Origin: SKKY01 sp965228015
GTDB taxonomy: Bacteria; Bacillota; Peptococcia; Peptococcales; SKKY01
Assembly: GCA_965228015.1 (NCBI GenBank)
Contig: OZ245787.1
Span: forward strand, 806,001 to 870,000
Direction: 5' to 3'
Length of the DNA: 64,000 nucleotides
In this document: positions 8,815 to 18,576 of the stretch, in pieces
Layout: each line of letters starts with the position of its first letter
Numbering within the stretch: the first letter of the stretch is position 1
Made by a program: the position numbers and the translations under genes
The notes under the pieces: generated by a model
What the model was told of the DNA's origin: nothing
Seen by the model: only the letters and a program-made list of their open reading frames with translations
Database searches by the model: none

Positions 8815-9536
8815 TATTTTTCCTGCTCTCCATTTTCACGAATATCTCCAACTATAATAAAAGTGATATTGTCTTTTCCACCCTTATCTAGCGCTCTTTC
8901 CATAAGAGTTTTTCCTGTTTCCTGAATTTCATAATTGTTTTCGATAAAGCATTTTACTATTTCTGAATCAGAAAGCATCTCATGAAGTCCGTCAGTAGAA
9001 AGAAGCAAATAATCCCCTTGTTCAAGCTTATATACTTTTTCTTCTATAGAAATATTTTTTTCTACACCCAAGGCTCTGCTTAATACATGCTTATAAGGAT
9101 GATCCAAAGCTTGTTCTGGTGTAATTCCCTCGGACTTCAGTAATTCATTTACCATGGTATGATCTGTAGTCATCTGCATAATTTTTCCATTTCTAAGCAA
9201 GTATGCCCGGCTGTCTCCAATGTGACCTATATAAACTTTATCTTCTCTTATTTTAGCAAGGGTGAATGTTGTTCCCATACCTTTGTATTCTTCGTTTTCT
9301 TCTGCGGCCATAATAATAGTATTATTTATCTCCTGAAAAATTTTACTAAGCCCTTTGTCGTCTATTTCTGAATTATTTTCAAGATATTCTTTTACTGTCT
9401 GACTGGCTATTTCTCCAGCCTTATGGCCACCCATTCCATCAGCAACAGCAATAATATTTTTGGACAGGTCAATGTACCAGGAATCCTCATTGATTTTCCT
9501 TTGATAACCCACATCTGTAAAGGCTGCACCCTTCAT
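8814..9536 (-). CDS. prpC: PP2C-family Ser/Thr protein phosphatase
   Basis: This 240-residue metal-dependent phosphatase reverses phosphorylation by the adjacent PASTA kinase. PP2C motifs are visible: ADGMGGHKAGE, GHIGDSRAY, STDGLHEM and GGKDNITFI, with the aspartates that hold two metal ions. Start and stop codons overlap those of rlmN and prkC, so all three are probably translated as one unit. Length is typical. Confidence 0.95.
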   Translation of the reverse strand: MKGAAFTDVGYQRKINEDSWYIDLSKNIIAVADGMGGHKAGEIASQTVKEYLENNSEIDDKGLSKIFQEINNTIIMAAEENEEYKGMGTTFTLAKIREDKVYIGHIGDSRAYLLRNGKIMQMTTDHTMVNELLKSEGITPEQALDHPYKHVLSRALGVEKNISIEEKVYKLEQGDYLLLSTDGLHEMLSDSEIVKCFIENNYEIQETGKTLMERALDKGGKDNITFIIVGDIRENGEQEK

Positions 9537-10567
9537 TAATGTTTCCTTCCTTTACCTTTTAATTGTCCGCAGGCAGCATCAATGTCTGCTCCTCTTTCCT
9601 GCCTTACTGTTGATTCAATGTTTTTTTTCTTTAATTCCGAGGAAAAGTTCTCTGCTTTTTCAGATTTTTTATATTCTTCCTCCGTTTCATTTATAGGTAT
9701 TAAATTTACATGTACTTTAAGACCCTGACAAAAGGATATTAATTTTCTTAAGTCTTCTGGTTTATCATTAAAGCCTCTTATCATTGCATATTCCAATGTT
9801 ACTCTTCTGCCTATTTTAGAAATATAATGAGCTATTGCCTTTTTTAATTCTTCAAGATTATATCTTCTGTTTACCGGCATAATACTGCTTCTTTTTGCAT
9901 CATCTGCGGAATGAAGGGAAACTGCAAGGACCACATCTAACCCTTCTTCAGCAAAGCGGTTTATTTCGGGAACAAGTCCACAGATTGAAACAGTAATTTT
10001 TCTGATACCAATATTTAAAAATTTTCCTTCATTTATAATTTTAATGGCTTTTACGACATTTTCATAATTCAGGAAAGGTTCTCCCATTCCCATAAATACT
10101 ACATTGTTTATTTTTATTTTCTCTATTCTTTCAACATCTGTTATCTGAGATATTATTTCTGAGGTTTTCAGGTCCCTTTCAAAACCAGCCTGTCCCGTGG
10201 CACAAAAGGAACAGTTCATAGGGCATCCTACCTGAGTTGAAATACAAAGGGTATTTCTGATACCTTCATTTTCTTTTTTTTGTCTCAACAGCACTGTTTC
10301 AATAAGTTCACCATCATCAAGAGTGAAAAGATATTTTTTTGTACCATCCTTGGAAATCTGAGAACTTCTTAACTTAAGTGAGTATATATATGCATTTTCT
10401 TCAAGCTTATCCTTTAACTCTTTTTTAAAATTGGTAATCTCACTAAAATCTCTCAGTTTCTTACCATAAACCCATTGGGCTAATTGACCGGCACGGTATC
10501 TTGGTTCATCTATACTTTTAAAAAAATCTTCAAGCTCAGAATAATTCATCCCTAGTATATCTTGCAT
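9536..10567 (-). CDS. rlmN: 23S rRNA (A2503-C2) / tRNA (A37-C2) methyltransferase, radical SAM
   Basis: This 343-residue radical SAM enzyme methylates C2 of A2503 in 23S rRNA and A37 in some tRNAs. The cluster-binding motif CPMNCSFCATGQAG is followed by the GMGEP segment; the late cysteine in ADIDAACGQL is the one that forms a thioether with substrate in the family. It starts one base from the rsmB stop codon. Intact and normal length. Confidence 0.96.
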   Translation of the reverse strand: MQDILGMNYSELEDFFKSIDEPRYRAGQLAQWVYGKKLRDFSEITNFKKELKDKLEENAYIYSLKLRSSQISKDGTKKYLFTLDDGELIETVLLRQKKENEGIRNTLCISTQVGCPMNCSFCATGQAGFERDLKTSEIISQITDVERIEKIKINNVVFMGMGEPFLNYENVVKAIKIINEGKFLNIGIRKITVSICGLVPEINRFAEEGLDVVLAVSLHSADDAKRSSIMPVNRRYNLEELKKAIAHYISKIGRRVTLEYAMIRGFNDKPEDLRKLISFCQGLKVHVNLIPINETEEEYKKSEKAENFSSELKKKNIESTVRQERGADIDAACGQLKGKGRKH

Positions 10568-11914
10568 TTATAACCCTCTTTTTCTTAATTTAGCTATAAA
10601 GAATCCATTCATATTATCTCTGAAGGGAAGTATTTGAAAATATCCTTCATTTGTCAGAAACTTTTTATATTTTTCAGGAAATGATTCTATTTGGAAGTTA
10701 TCATTTTTTTGAAGAAATTTATTCACCATTTCTTCATTTTCTTCTTTGTTTAATGTACATGTAGAATAAACTAATAACCCTCCTGGTTTTAAGACAGCAG
10801 CAGAACTTTTTAAAATATCTCTTTGAATTTCTGTTATTTCACTTTCTTTGCATGAATCTCCTTGATATTTTAGATCCGGTCTTTTGCCAAGAACTCCCAA
10901 ACCTGAACAAGGAACATCTGCAAGAACCTTATCAAACTCTTCTGCATATTTTAAGTTCAGATATCTGGCGTCTCCAGCTTCTGCATCAACAATAGTAACT
11001 TTATTTCTTTTGCAATTTTCTTTAATTATATTTATTCTGTGTTCATAAAGCTCCAGGGCTTTAATACTGCCAGTATTATTCATTCTTTCTCCGATGAACA
11101 CTGTTTTTCCTCCCGGAGCGCTGCAAACATCAATAATATTTTCTCCTGGTATTGGATCCAGTATATCTACAGCAAACATTGAAGTAATATCCTGAACTAA
11201 AAAAAATCCATCCCTGTAAGCTTCCATATTCATTACAGGATTACCTTCAGCAATTTTATATGCCTCGGGAACAAATTCGGATCTTTCGATTTTTATTTCT
11301 TTTTCTTCAAAAAGATTCTCAATTTCCTCAGAATCAGTTAACAGATTGTTTATTCTTATCCAAACCGGAGGAATACCGTTAAAATAGTTTAACATTTTTT
11401 CAGTGTTTTCTTCACCGTAGGCATCAAGAAATTTTTTAATTAATCCTTCCGGAAAAGAATACTTAACATTCAAGTATTTACAAACATCTTTTTCTTTTTC
11501 AGGAAATACTATTTCTTCTTTTTTTCGGATAATATTTCTAAGAACTGCATTTACAAATTTTACACTCCCCTGATGAGAGTATTTTTTTGTTAAATTTACT
11601 CCTTCATTTACTGCGGCACTTTCTGGTATTTTATCAAGAAAAATTATCTGGTAAGCAGACATTCTTAATATATTTCGAACCCAGGGTGATAATTTTTTAA
11701 GCTTTTCTTTAGAAAATTGCTGCATTACGTAATCCAGATATATTCTGTTTTTTATTGTTCCATTTACAATTTCTGTAACTAAGGCTATATCTCTTCGATC
11801 TTTCAACAAATTTTTAGATAATTCCCTGTCCATTGCTATGTTTGAAAATGCTCCATCTTCATTTACTTTATATATTATCTGAAGAGCTGTCTGTCTTGCG
11901 AACATATTGCTCAT
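10568..11914 (-). CDS. rsmB: 16S rRNA (cytosine-967-C5) methyltransferase
   Basis: This 448-residue protein has an N-terminal NusB-like RNA-binding domain (about 1-135) and a C-terminal SAM-dependent methyltransferase domain. The catalytic segments are DVPCSGLGVLGKRPD and YSTCTLNKEENE, each with a functional cysteine. The ATG at 11914 follows GGAGG by 5 bases. The first 47 bases overlap the end of the DUF116 gene in another frame, so the two are tightly coupled. Confidence 0.95.
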   Translation of the reverse strand: MSNMFARQTALQIIYKVNEDGAFSNIAMDRELSKNLLKDRRDIALVTEIVNGTIKNRIYLDYVMQQFSKEKLKKLSPWVRNILRMSAYQIIFLDKIPESAAVNEGVNLTKKYSHQGSVKFVNAVLRNIIRKKEEIVFPEKEKDVCKYLNVKYSFPEGLIKKFLDAYGEENTEKMLNYFNGIPPVWIRINNLLTDSEEIENLFEEKEIKIERSEFVPEAYKIAEGNPVMNMEAYRDGFFLVQDITSMFAVDILDPIPGENIIDVCSAPGGKTVFIGERMNNTGSIKALELYEHRINIIKENCKRNKVTIVDAEAGDARYLNLKYAEEFDKVLADVPCSGLGVLGKRPDLKYQGDSCKESEITEIQRDILKSSAAVLKPGGLLVYSTCTLNKEENEEMVNKFLQKNDNFQIESFPEKYKKFLTNEGYFQILPFRDNMNGFFIAKLRKRGL

Positions 11915-12671
11915 ATTTTCCTCCGAGAAAGAAGTTTATAGCTTCTTTTACTTTTTCTAAATCTACCTGAGTATTATAACAAGGACCATTGGGTCTCTGA
12001 TTTAAGACACCAAGAACCGGCAGCTGTTTTACATCCTGAATACCCGAGGTCAGGTCTCTTTCACAGGCTACTGCAACAATAGCTTTTGGTCTTTTTTCAA
12101 TAATTGCTTTTCTGGCTAAAGTACCTCCGGTAGCCACAACCAGCTGAACCCCGATTTCTTTTTTTATTTCTAACAAATCTCCAATAGGGCAAAGACCACA
12201 TTGTTTACAATTATCTTCGTTAATAGTAATTTTGTGAGGGCATTTTGCATTTTGCAGACAATAAGGAGTAAGAATCAAAATTTCCTCTGGTTTAAGATCA
12301 AATTTTTTGGTCCTTACAACCTGATTACAAACATTTACATAAGAACCTTTAATCTTATCTTTTTCTATACCAAGAAGCTTGCCAATAAACAGACTTAAAG
12401 GAAAAAGGAAATCAATTACACCTTTTATCATTTTGTTAGTTTTTGAATAACTTTTTTCATTGATTAAACTTACAATCAAAATTCCAATTGTAATTACAAA
12501 AACAATAATTGCAATAAACAAAATTGATGAGAAGGTATTGAATATTCTGTTTGTTATAACTGGGTCATCTAGTTTCTGAACATATCTTACTCCCGCCCAT
12601 ATCAGTGCAAAAAAGAATACTGAAAGCAGCAAAAGAGCAATATATGTTCTTTTTTTATTTAAATTATCCAT
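11868..12671 (-). CDS. DUF116 domain protein, membrane-anchored, cysteine-rich
   Basis: This 267-residue protein has two predicted membrane spans near the N-terminus (about 10-30 and 45-68) and a C-terminal cytoplasmic domain. That domain has clustered cysteines (CLQNAKCPHK and CKQCGLCPIGD), which resemble an iron-sulfur or zinc site. It also has a glycine-rich VVATGGTLARKA and CERDLTSGIQDV. The family is uncharacterised and typically sits between fmt and rsmB in Clostridia-like genomes (recall), as here. Function unknown; not broken. Confidence 0.85.
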   Translation of the reverse strand: MDNLNKKRTYIALLLLSVFFFALIWAGVRYVQKLDDPVITNRIFNTFSSILFIAIIVFVITIGILIVSLINEKSYSKTNKMIKGVIDFLFPLSLFIGKLLGIEKDKIKGSYVNVCNQVVRTKKFDLKPEEILILTPYCLQNAKCPHKITINEDNCKQCGLCPIGDLLEIKKEIGVQLVVATGGTLARKAIIEKRPKAIVAVACERDLTSGIQDVKQLPVLGVLNQRPNGPCYNTQVDLEKVKEAINFFLGGKYEQYVRKTDSSSDNI

Positions 12672-12672
12672 T

Positions 12673-13611
12673 TTATTGCCCCAATAATTCTCCTTTGATT
12701 ACTTTGTAACCATTTACAAAATCCTTTGAATCAAGTTGCCTTTTACCCGCAGGCTGGACCGTAACAAGGCTTGTTATTCCTTTTTTAGCCGCTACCAGTA
12801 TTCTTCCTGGAGAAATATCAATTATTTCTCCAGGAGTTAAACCTGTTTCTTTATCTTCAGAAATTAAAATGCTTTTTTGTATTTTTAGTCTTTCTCCCCT
12901 AAAAAAGGTATAGACTCCCGGCCAGGGGTTCATTCCCCTTATTTTATTATGCAAATCCTTTGATGGAATATGCCAGTCTATAAGTTCGTCTTCCTTTTTT
13001 AGCATAGGAGCGTAAGTAGCCTCTTCATTTTTTTGTTTTACAGGACTTATTTTTCCCGCTTCTATTCCATCAAGAGCTTTTAGGAGAAGATCTCCACCTA
13101 GTATTGAAAGTTTTTGGAATAAATCTCCAGTACTGTCATTCTCTGAAATTTCAAGTTTATCTATTAATAAAATGTCCCCAGTATCCATACCCTCATCCAT
13201 TTGCATGATAGTAATACCAGTTTCCTTTTCTCCGTTAATGATTGACCAGTGAATAGGTGCCGATCCTCTGTATTTAGGTAGAATTGAAGCGTGAATATTA
13301 ATGCATCCAAACTTTGGGATTTCCAATAATTCTTTTGGAAGTATTTTCCCATAAGCAGCAACCACAATAACATCAGGATCAAGTTCTTTTATTAACTTTA
13401 GACTTTCTTCATCTCTGATTCTCACTGGTTGATGTACCGGAAGACTATTCTCTAAAGCAATTTCTTTTACCGGAGGATAACTTAACTTATTTCCCCGGCC
13501 TTTTGGCTTGTCCGGTTGAGTAAAAACTGCTGTTACATTATGCTTGGATTTCAGTAAAGCCTTAAGAGCTTCACCTGCGAAGTCTGGTGTTCCCATAAAA
13601 ACAATCTTCAT
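12673..13611 (-). CDS. fmt: Methionyl-tRNA formyltransferase
   Basis: This 312-residue enzyme transfers a formyl group from 10-formyl-tetrahydrofolate to initiator Met-tRNA. The N-terminal domain begins MKIVFMGTPDFAGEAL. The catalytic region has HASILPKYRGSAPIHW and MDEGMDTGDIL. The C-terminal OB-like domain completes a normal length. It is adjacent to def, which removes the formyl group after synthesis, in the classical pair. Confidence 0.97.
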   Translation of the reverse strand: MKIVFMGTPDFAGEALKALLKSKHNVTAVFTQPDKPKGRGNKLSYPPVKEIALENSLPVHQPVRIRDEESLKLIKELDPDVIVVAAYGKILPKELLEIPKFGCINIHASILPKYRGSAPIHWSIINGEKETGITIMQMDEGMDTGDILLIDKLEISENDSTGDLFQKLSILGGDLLLKALDGIEAGKISPVKQKNEEATYAPMLKKEDELIDWHIPSKDLHNKIRGMNPWPGVYTFFRGERLKIQKSILISEDKETGLTPGEIIDISPGRILVAAKKGITSLVTVQPAGKRQLDSKDFVNGYKVIKGELLGQ

Positions 13612-13614
13612 TTT

Positions 13615-14073
13615 TTACTCCTTTTCCTTTAAAGTTGCTTTATCTATAAACAATACTCCCTTTAAATGATCAATTTCATGTTGCAGAACAATTGCAAGAA
13701 AACCTTCTGCCTCTATCTCAATTTCTTCTCCATTTTCATTTAAAGCTTTAATTTTAACTTTTTCAGCTCTTTTTACAATTCCGTATTCTTCAGGGCAGCT
13801 TAAACAGCCTTCTTCAGAGTCCGTTTCACCTTCAGAGGAAATAATTTCAGGATTAATTAAAGCAAAGGGTTCTTCATCCTGGGTATCGATTACAATAATC
13901 TGTTTTAAAATTCCAACCTGGGGTGCGGCAAGACCAACCCCTGTATCAGTTGCATACATTGTTTCAAACATATCATCTATAATTTTAATAACCTTATCAT
14001 CAACTTCCTTAACGGGTTTTGCTTGTTTCCTTAACAATGGATCTTCCTTTGTAACAATTTTATATATACCCAT
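13615..14073 (-). CDS. def: Peptide deformylase
   Basis: This 152-residue metalloenzyme removes N-formyl groups from new proteins. All three family motifs are present: GVGLAAPQVG, EGCLSC (metal-binding cysteine) and QHEIDHLKG (metal-binding histidines and catalytic glutamate). AAGGAGG precedes the ATG. It sits directly upstream of fmt in the same leftward unit. Confidence 0.97.
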   Translation of the reverse strand: MGIYKIVTKEDPLLRKQAKPVKEVDDKVIKIIDDMFETMYATDTGVGLAAPQVGILKQIIVIDTQDEEPFALINPEIISSEGETDSEEGCLSCPEEYGIVKRAEKVKIKALNENGEEIEIEAEGFLAIVLQHEIDHLKGVLFIDKATLKEKE

Positions 14074-14109
14074 TTATAAGCCCTCCTTTTATTCTTTCAT
14101 TGTATATAA

Positions 14110-16479
14110 TTAGAGTATCAAAAAAGGATCAATATCAAAAAGCACTCTTATTCCCACTTTTTGTCCTTCATTCTTTAATCTATTATAATTCTCCTTAAGA
14201 TAATTGTGTAGGAAATTATCTTTTGTTTTTATTATAAAATGATATCTGTACCTGTTTTTTATCTTGCTTACAGGGGCTTCCCCGGGACCTAAAATCTCTT
14301 CATGAGTAATTACTTTTTTAAATTCTCCGGCTAATTTTTCTATATATTCCTTTGTTTTATTCATATTTTCTCCAGACACCAAAATTCTTACAAGTTTTGT
14401 GTATGGAGGATAATCCATTATTTTTCTTTGTTTAAGTTCTTGATTATAAAAAGATTCAAAATTATGATTTTTAGCAGAACTAATTGAAAAATGATCAGGA
14501 TTATAGGTTTGAATAACAACAAATCCCGGAAGATCTCCTCTTCCTGCTCTTCCTGCAACCTGTGTTAACAGTTGAAATGTTCTTTCAGAGGAATAAAGAT
14601 CAGGAACATTTAATGATAAATCTGCAGATATTATTCCAACCAGGGTTACACGAGAAAAATCCAGTCCCTTTACAACCATTTGAGTTCCTAAAAGAATATT
14701 TGTTTTACCTTTTGAAAATTCTGAAAGGAGTTCTTTGTGAGAATCCTTGTTTTTTATCTGATCCTGGTCCATACGGGTAACTTTTACCCCTGGGAAGGTT
14801 TCCTGAAGCAAGGCCTCTATTTTTTGGGTTCCCATACCCATATCTTTAATAAATTTACTTCCACATTCAGGGCATTTTTGAGGTATTCTGGAAATCTTTT
14901 CACAATAATGACATTTTAAAACATCCGGTGATTTATGAAGTATCATAGGGGCAGAACACTTTGAGCAGTTGATTACATGACCACACTCCCGGCAAAGAAT
15001 GAAGCGGGAAAAGCCTCTTCTGTTTAAAAACAAAATAACCTGCTCTTTTCTTTCAAGAGTTTCTCTGATTCTGTTTTCAAGAAGTGTGCTGAAAACAGAT
15101 CTGTTTCCCCTTTTAAATTCTTCCTTCAAATCAACAATTTCTACCTTAGGTAATTTTGAGTTAACAGGTCTGTTTTTTAACCTTACTATCTGAAAATCAC
15201 CCTGAGTTCCTCTAAAATATCTCTCAAGGGAAGGAGTGGCACTTCCAAAGACAACTTTAGCCCGGGAAAACCCCCCTCTTTTCAAAGCTGATTCCACACC
15301 ATTATATCGGGGATCTGGTTCATTTTGCTTATATGAAGTTTCATGTTCTTCATCAACAATAATTAAACCCAGATTTTTAACAGGGGCAAATACAGCACTT
15401 CTTGCTCCTAAAACTATATGAGCTTTATCCAGCTGTATTTTATCCCAGGATTTCATTTTTTCTTTTTCAGACATATTACTATGCCAGTGAATAATTTCTT
15501 TATCAATTTTTTCTTGAATCCTTTTCATAGTCTGATTTATCAATGATATTTCAGGAACCATGTAAAGAACGCTTTTACCTTCCTTTAAAGCATCTCTGAT
15601 AAGTTCTATATATATTTCCGTTTTTCCACTTCCAGTTACCCCAAATAAAAGTGAAGGTTTATTTTCTTCCCTTATTTTTTTTAATGCCTCTTGCTGCTCA
15701 CTGGTAAGGATTGTAATGTCTTTATATAAATCCTTGATTTCTTTAGATGAAACTTCATTTGTTTCTAATTCGACTTTATTTAATGCACCTGTTTTTAATA
15801 AGTCTCTAAAAACATTTGAATCAAAAAAGTCTTTTGTTTTTAATTCATCAAGTAAAATTTCCCTTTTTTCTTTCAAATATTCATATAACTTTTCTTTTTT
15901 TGTACCTTTACGAATATTTATTACAATTTGGGAATTAAATATAGCTTTTATAATAGTGTTAGTTGAAGATGGAAGTTTAAATGTGTCTTTTACTTCAACA
16001 AATCCGTTTTCAATCATATTTTTAAATATTGGTGATAAATCCCTGTCTTTATTAATAGCAAAAAAGGGATCCTTTTTATCTTTTATAATCTTTATTATGC
16101 TTTTTTCTTCCTCTGAAAACAGCATTGTCTGATTAAAGTCTGCCTTGACTATAATTTCCTTTGACCTTTTTATTTTCACTGATTCCGGAAAGGATAATTG
16201 AGCAACTTTCATCAGGGGGGTAAGATAATAGTCAGAAATAAATGAGTGCAGCTTAAGAAGCTCTTCACTTATTACTTTTTTCTCATCAAGAACTGAAATA
16301 ATTTCTTTTAATTCTTTAAAAGAGCTGCTGTTTTTTACCTGCTTTACTATGCCAAGAACTTCCTTATTAACTAAAGGGACAACCACTCTTTTTCCAACAA
16401 GATCTTTTTCAATATCCCCGGATATTTTATAATCTAAGAGATCGTTTCCCCCGATATTTACAATTACTTCTGCGACCAT
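14110..16479 (-). CDS. priA: Primosomal protein N' (replication restart helicase PriA)
   Basis: This 789-residue 3'-to-5' helicase recognises stalled forks and reloads the replicative helicase. The N-terminal fork-binding domain is followed by a helicase core with Walker A GVTGSGKTEIY and DEEH. A zinc-binding insertion supplies four cysteine pairs (CRECGH, CSKC, CHYC and CPECGS). The start has GGGAGGTG upstream. It is an uninterrupted 2.4-kb frame despite many A/T runs, useful as a control when judging frameshifts elsewhere. Confidence 0.97.
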   Translation of the reverse strand: MVAEVIVNIGGNDLLDYKISGDIEKDLVGKRVVVPLVNKEVLGIVKQVKNSSSFKELKEIISVLDEKKVISEELLKLHSFISDYYLTPLMKVAQLSFPESVKIKRSKEIIVKADFNQTMLFSEEEKSIIKIIKDKKDPFFAINKDRDLSPIFKNMIENGFVEVKDTFKLPSSTNTIIKAIFNSQIVINIRKGTKKEKLYEYLKEKREILLDELKTKDFFDSNVFRDLLKTGALNKVELETNEVSSKEIKDLYKDITILTSEQQEALKKIREENKPSLLFGVTGSGKTEIYIELIRDALKEGKSVLYMVPEISLINQTMKRIQEKIDKEIIHWHSNMSEKEKMKSWDKIQLDKAHIVLGARSAVFAPVKNLGLIIVDEEHETSYKQNEPDPRYNGVESALKRGGFSRAKVVFGSATPSLERYFRGTQGDFQIVRLKNRPVNSKLPKVEIVDLKEEFKRGNRSVFSTLLENRIRETLERKEQVILFLNRRGFSRFILCRECGHVINCSKCSAPMILHKSPDVLKCHYCEKISRIPQKCPECGSKFIKDMGMGTQKIEALLQETFPGVKVTRMDQDQIKNKDSHKELLSEFSKGKTNILLGTQMVVKGLDFSRVTLVGIISADLSLNVPDLYSSERTFQLLTQVAGRAGRGDLPGFVVIQTYNPDHFSISSAKNHNFESFYNQELKQRKIMDYPPYTKLVRILVSGENMNKTKEYIEKLAGEFKKVITHEEILGPGEAPVSKIKNRYRYHFIIKTKDNFLHNYLKENYNRLKNEGQKVGIRVLFDIDPFLIL

Positions 16480-16515
16480 TATCTCACCTCCCTTTAAAAT
16501 TAAAGAAACAAGTTT

Positions 16516-16547
16516 AAATGACCCCTGAATAAGGGGTCATTTTTTTA
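16516..16547 (-). terminator. Intrinsic terminator overlapping the coaBC stop codon
   Basis: AAATGACCCCT (16516-16526) and AGGGGTCATTT (16532-16542) form an 11-bp stem with a short loop. The coaBC TGA lies inside the stem. The perfect stem has T-runs on the plus side and only short ones on the minus side, so leftward termination may be partial. Confidence 0.6.
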
Positions 16548-17733
16548 TCAACAGCAATATTTCATCAATAATTTTTTGGGCTACTTCTTTTTTTGACAAT
16601 AAAGGCAGAATAATTTCATGTCCGTCTGCAAAATACAAATTAACTTTATTTGTATCTCCTTTAAAACCTGCTCCTGCTTCAAGAATATCATTGGCAACAA
16701 TGAAATCCAGATTCTTTCCATTTACTTTCTTATAAGCATTTTCTTTTAGATCATTAGTCTCTGCGGCAAAGCCAACAAGAATTTTGTTTCCTTTATTTTT
16801 GCCAAGACAAGCAAGTATATCTGGATTTCTTTCCAGAAGGATTTGCATATCCCCGTCTTTTTTCTTTATTTTTTGATCAGCAGCTTTCTTTGGTCTGTAA
16901 TCTGCCACTGCTGCAGATTTTATTACAATATCCGCTTCTTCATAGTTTTCCAGAACCTTTTCATACATTTCAAGAGCTGACTCAATGTTGATTACTTTAA
17001 CTCCCGCAGGAGGGGAAATATTTGTTTTACCCGAAACAAGAGTAACATCGGCTCCTCTTTTAACCGCTTCTTCTGCAATACTATAACCCATTTTCCCTGA
17101 GGAATGATTAGTAATGTACCTTACGGGGTCAATTTTTTCCATTGTTGGTCCTGATGTAACAAGTACCTTTTTACCATCTAAATCTTTTTGAAATCTAAAT
17201 AATTCTACAATTTGATTTGCTATTTTTTCAGGTTCATCTAATTTCCCTTTACCTGTATATCCACAGGCCAGCATTCCCTCCGCCGGCTCTATAAATAAAT
17301 AACCATGTTTTTTTAATTTTTCAATATTCTCCTGATAAATTGGATTTTCCAGCATATTCACATTCATTGCGGGAGCAAAAATTACCGGAGCTTTTGTGGC
17401 CATAATTGTTGTGCTTAAAAAGTCATCTGCAATACCATTAGCAACTTTACCAATAATATTTGCCGTAGCCGGTGCAACAAGATATGCATCAATAGCATCT
17501 GCAAGACCAATATGTTCAACATTCCATATTTTTGGTTCCTGAAACATACTTACTGTAACAGGATTAGAAGTTAAAGCCCTCAAGGTAAGAGGAGTAATAA
17601 ATTCAGTTGCAGATTGGGTCATTACACAATGAACATCTGCTCCAAGTTTTTTTAATCTGCTTGCAATTTCTGCTCCTTTGTAGGCAGCTATGCCACCAGT
17701 AATTCCCAGGGCGATTACTTTTCCTTTAAGCAT
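16537..17733 (-). CDS. coaBC: Bifunctional phosphopantothenoylcysteine decarboxylase / phosphopantothenate--cysteine ligase
   Basis: This 398-residue enzyme performs two steps of coenzyme A synthesis. The N-terminal FMN-dependent CoaC half shows GITGGIAAYKG, the active-site PAMNVNML and a cysteine in ACGYTGKG. The C-terminal CoaB half begins near VLVTSGPTMEKIDPVRYI and has the SSGKMG nucleotide loop. It lies between rpoZ and priA as in many Firmicutes. Intact. Confidence 0.97.
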   Translation of the reverse strand: MLKGKVIALGITGGIAAYKGAEIASRLKKLGADVHCVMTQSATEFITPLTLRALTSNPVTVSMFQEPKIWNVEHIGLADAIDAYLVAPATANIIGKVANGIADDFLSTTIMATKAPVIFAPAMNVNMLENPIYQENIEKLKKHGYLFIEPAEGMLACGYTGKGKLDEPEKIANQIVELFRFQKDLDGKKVLVTSGPTMEKIDPVRYITNHSSGKMGYSIAEEAVKRGADVTLVSGKTNISPPAGVKVINIESALEMYEKVLENYEEADIVIKSAAVADYRPKKAADQKIKKKDGDMQILLERNPDILACLGKNKGNKILVGFAAETNDLKENAYKKVNGKNLDFIVANDILEAGAGFKGDTNKVNLYFADGHEIILPLLSKKEVAQKIIDEILLLIKK

Positions 17734-17742
17734 TTTATCTCC

Positions 17743-17937
17743 TTATCTGATAACATTAATTTGTTCTTCATTAATTTCATGAAGGGCAATTGTTACTGAT
17801 TTATTAAAATACTTATCTCCATCAACCAGCGGGGAATCACCATCTACAATCTGTCTTGCTCTTCTTGCTGCTGCAATAGCAAGACTATACTTACTATCTA
17901 CCTGCTTTAACAAATCATCAATATATGGTCTGTTCAC
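17743..17937 (-). CDS. rpoZ: RNA polymerase omega subunit
   Basis: This 64-residue subunit stabilises the beta-prime subunit of RNA polymerase. The conserved core YSLAIAAARRARQI is present. The start is GTG at 17937, whose bases overlap the gmk stop (GTGA), so it is coupled to gmk. The gmk-rpoZ-coaBC order is standard. Confidence 0.93.
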   Translation of the reverse strand: MNRPYIDDLLKQVDSKYSLAIAAARRARQIVDGDSPLVDGDKYFNKSVTIALHEINEEQINVIR

Positions 17938-18554
17938 TTTTTCTCCCCCTTATTTAATAAATTCATTATTTCATGATTTCGGCTTGTTTTTAATTTCTCT
18001 GCTGTAATAATAGCTTCCACTTCAGATACAGCTTCCTTTATTTTATCATTAATAATTACATAATCATAGTTAGGCATATTTTTAAATTCTTTTTCAGCAT
18101 TTCCAAGTCTTTTAGCTATTTCTTCAGGTTTTTCAGTACCCCTGAAGGTAAGTCTTTTTTTCAATTCATCCATAGAAGGAGGAGCAATAAAAATAAATAC
18201 TGCATCATCCATTTTTTCTTTAATCTGCATAGCTCCCTGAGGATCTATTTCAAGAATACAATCAAACCCCTGATTTAATATTTCTTCAACATAATCTCTG
18301 GGGGTACCATAGTAATTATCATAAACTAAAGCATATTCAAGAAACTTTTCCTCAGATATTTTCTTTTCAAATTCTTCTTTACTTAAAAAGAAGTACTCTC
18401 TGCCTTCTCTTTCTATTACCCTGGGTTTTCTGGTAGTGGTGGAAATAGAATATTTCATATTATCCATTCTTTTTCGTACTTCATGACATACTGTGCCTTT
18501 ACCAGCTCCTGAAGGGCCAGACAAAACTAATAAAATGCCTTTCCTGTTTATCAA
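17934..18554 (-). CDS. gmk: Guanylate kinase
   Basis: This 206-residue kinase converts GMP to GDP. The P-loop is SGPSGAGKGT, followed by STTTRKPR and REYFFLSKEEF for GMP recognition. TTG at 18554 is the start, 6 bases after GGAGG. It is the second gene of the yicC-gmk-rpoZ-coaBC run. Confidence 0.96.
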   Translation of the reverse strand: MINRKGILLVLSGPSGAGKGTVCHEVRKRMDNMKYSISTTTRKPRVIEREGREYFFLSKEEFEKKISEEKFLEYALVYDNYYGTPRDYVEEILNQGFDCILEIDPQGAMQIKEKMDDAVFIFIAPPSMDELKKRLTFRGTEKPEEIAKRLGNAEKEFKNMPNYDYVIINDKIKEAVSEVEAIITAEKLKTSRNHEIMNLLNKGEKK

Positions 18555-18576
18555 AATATACCTCCATAATTAAAAA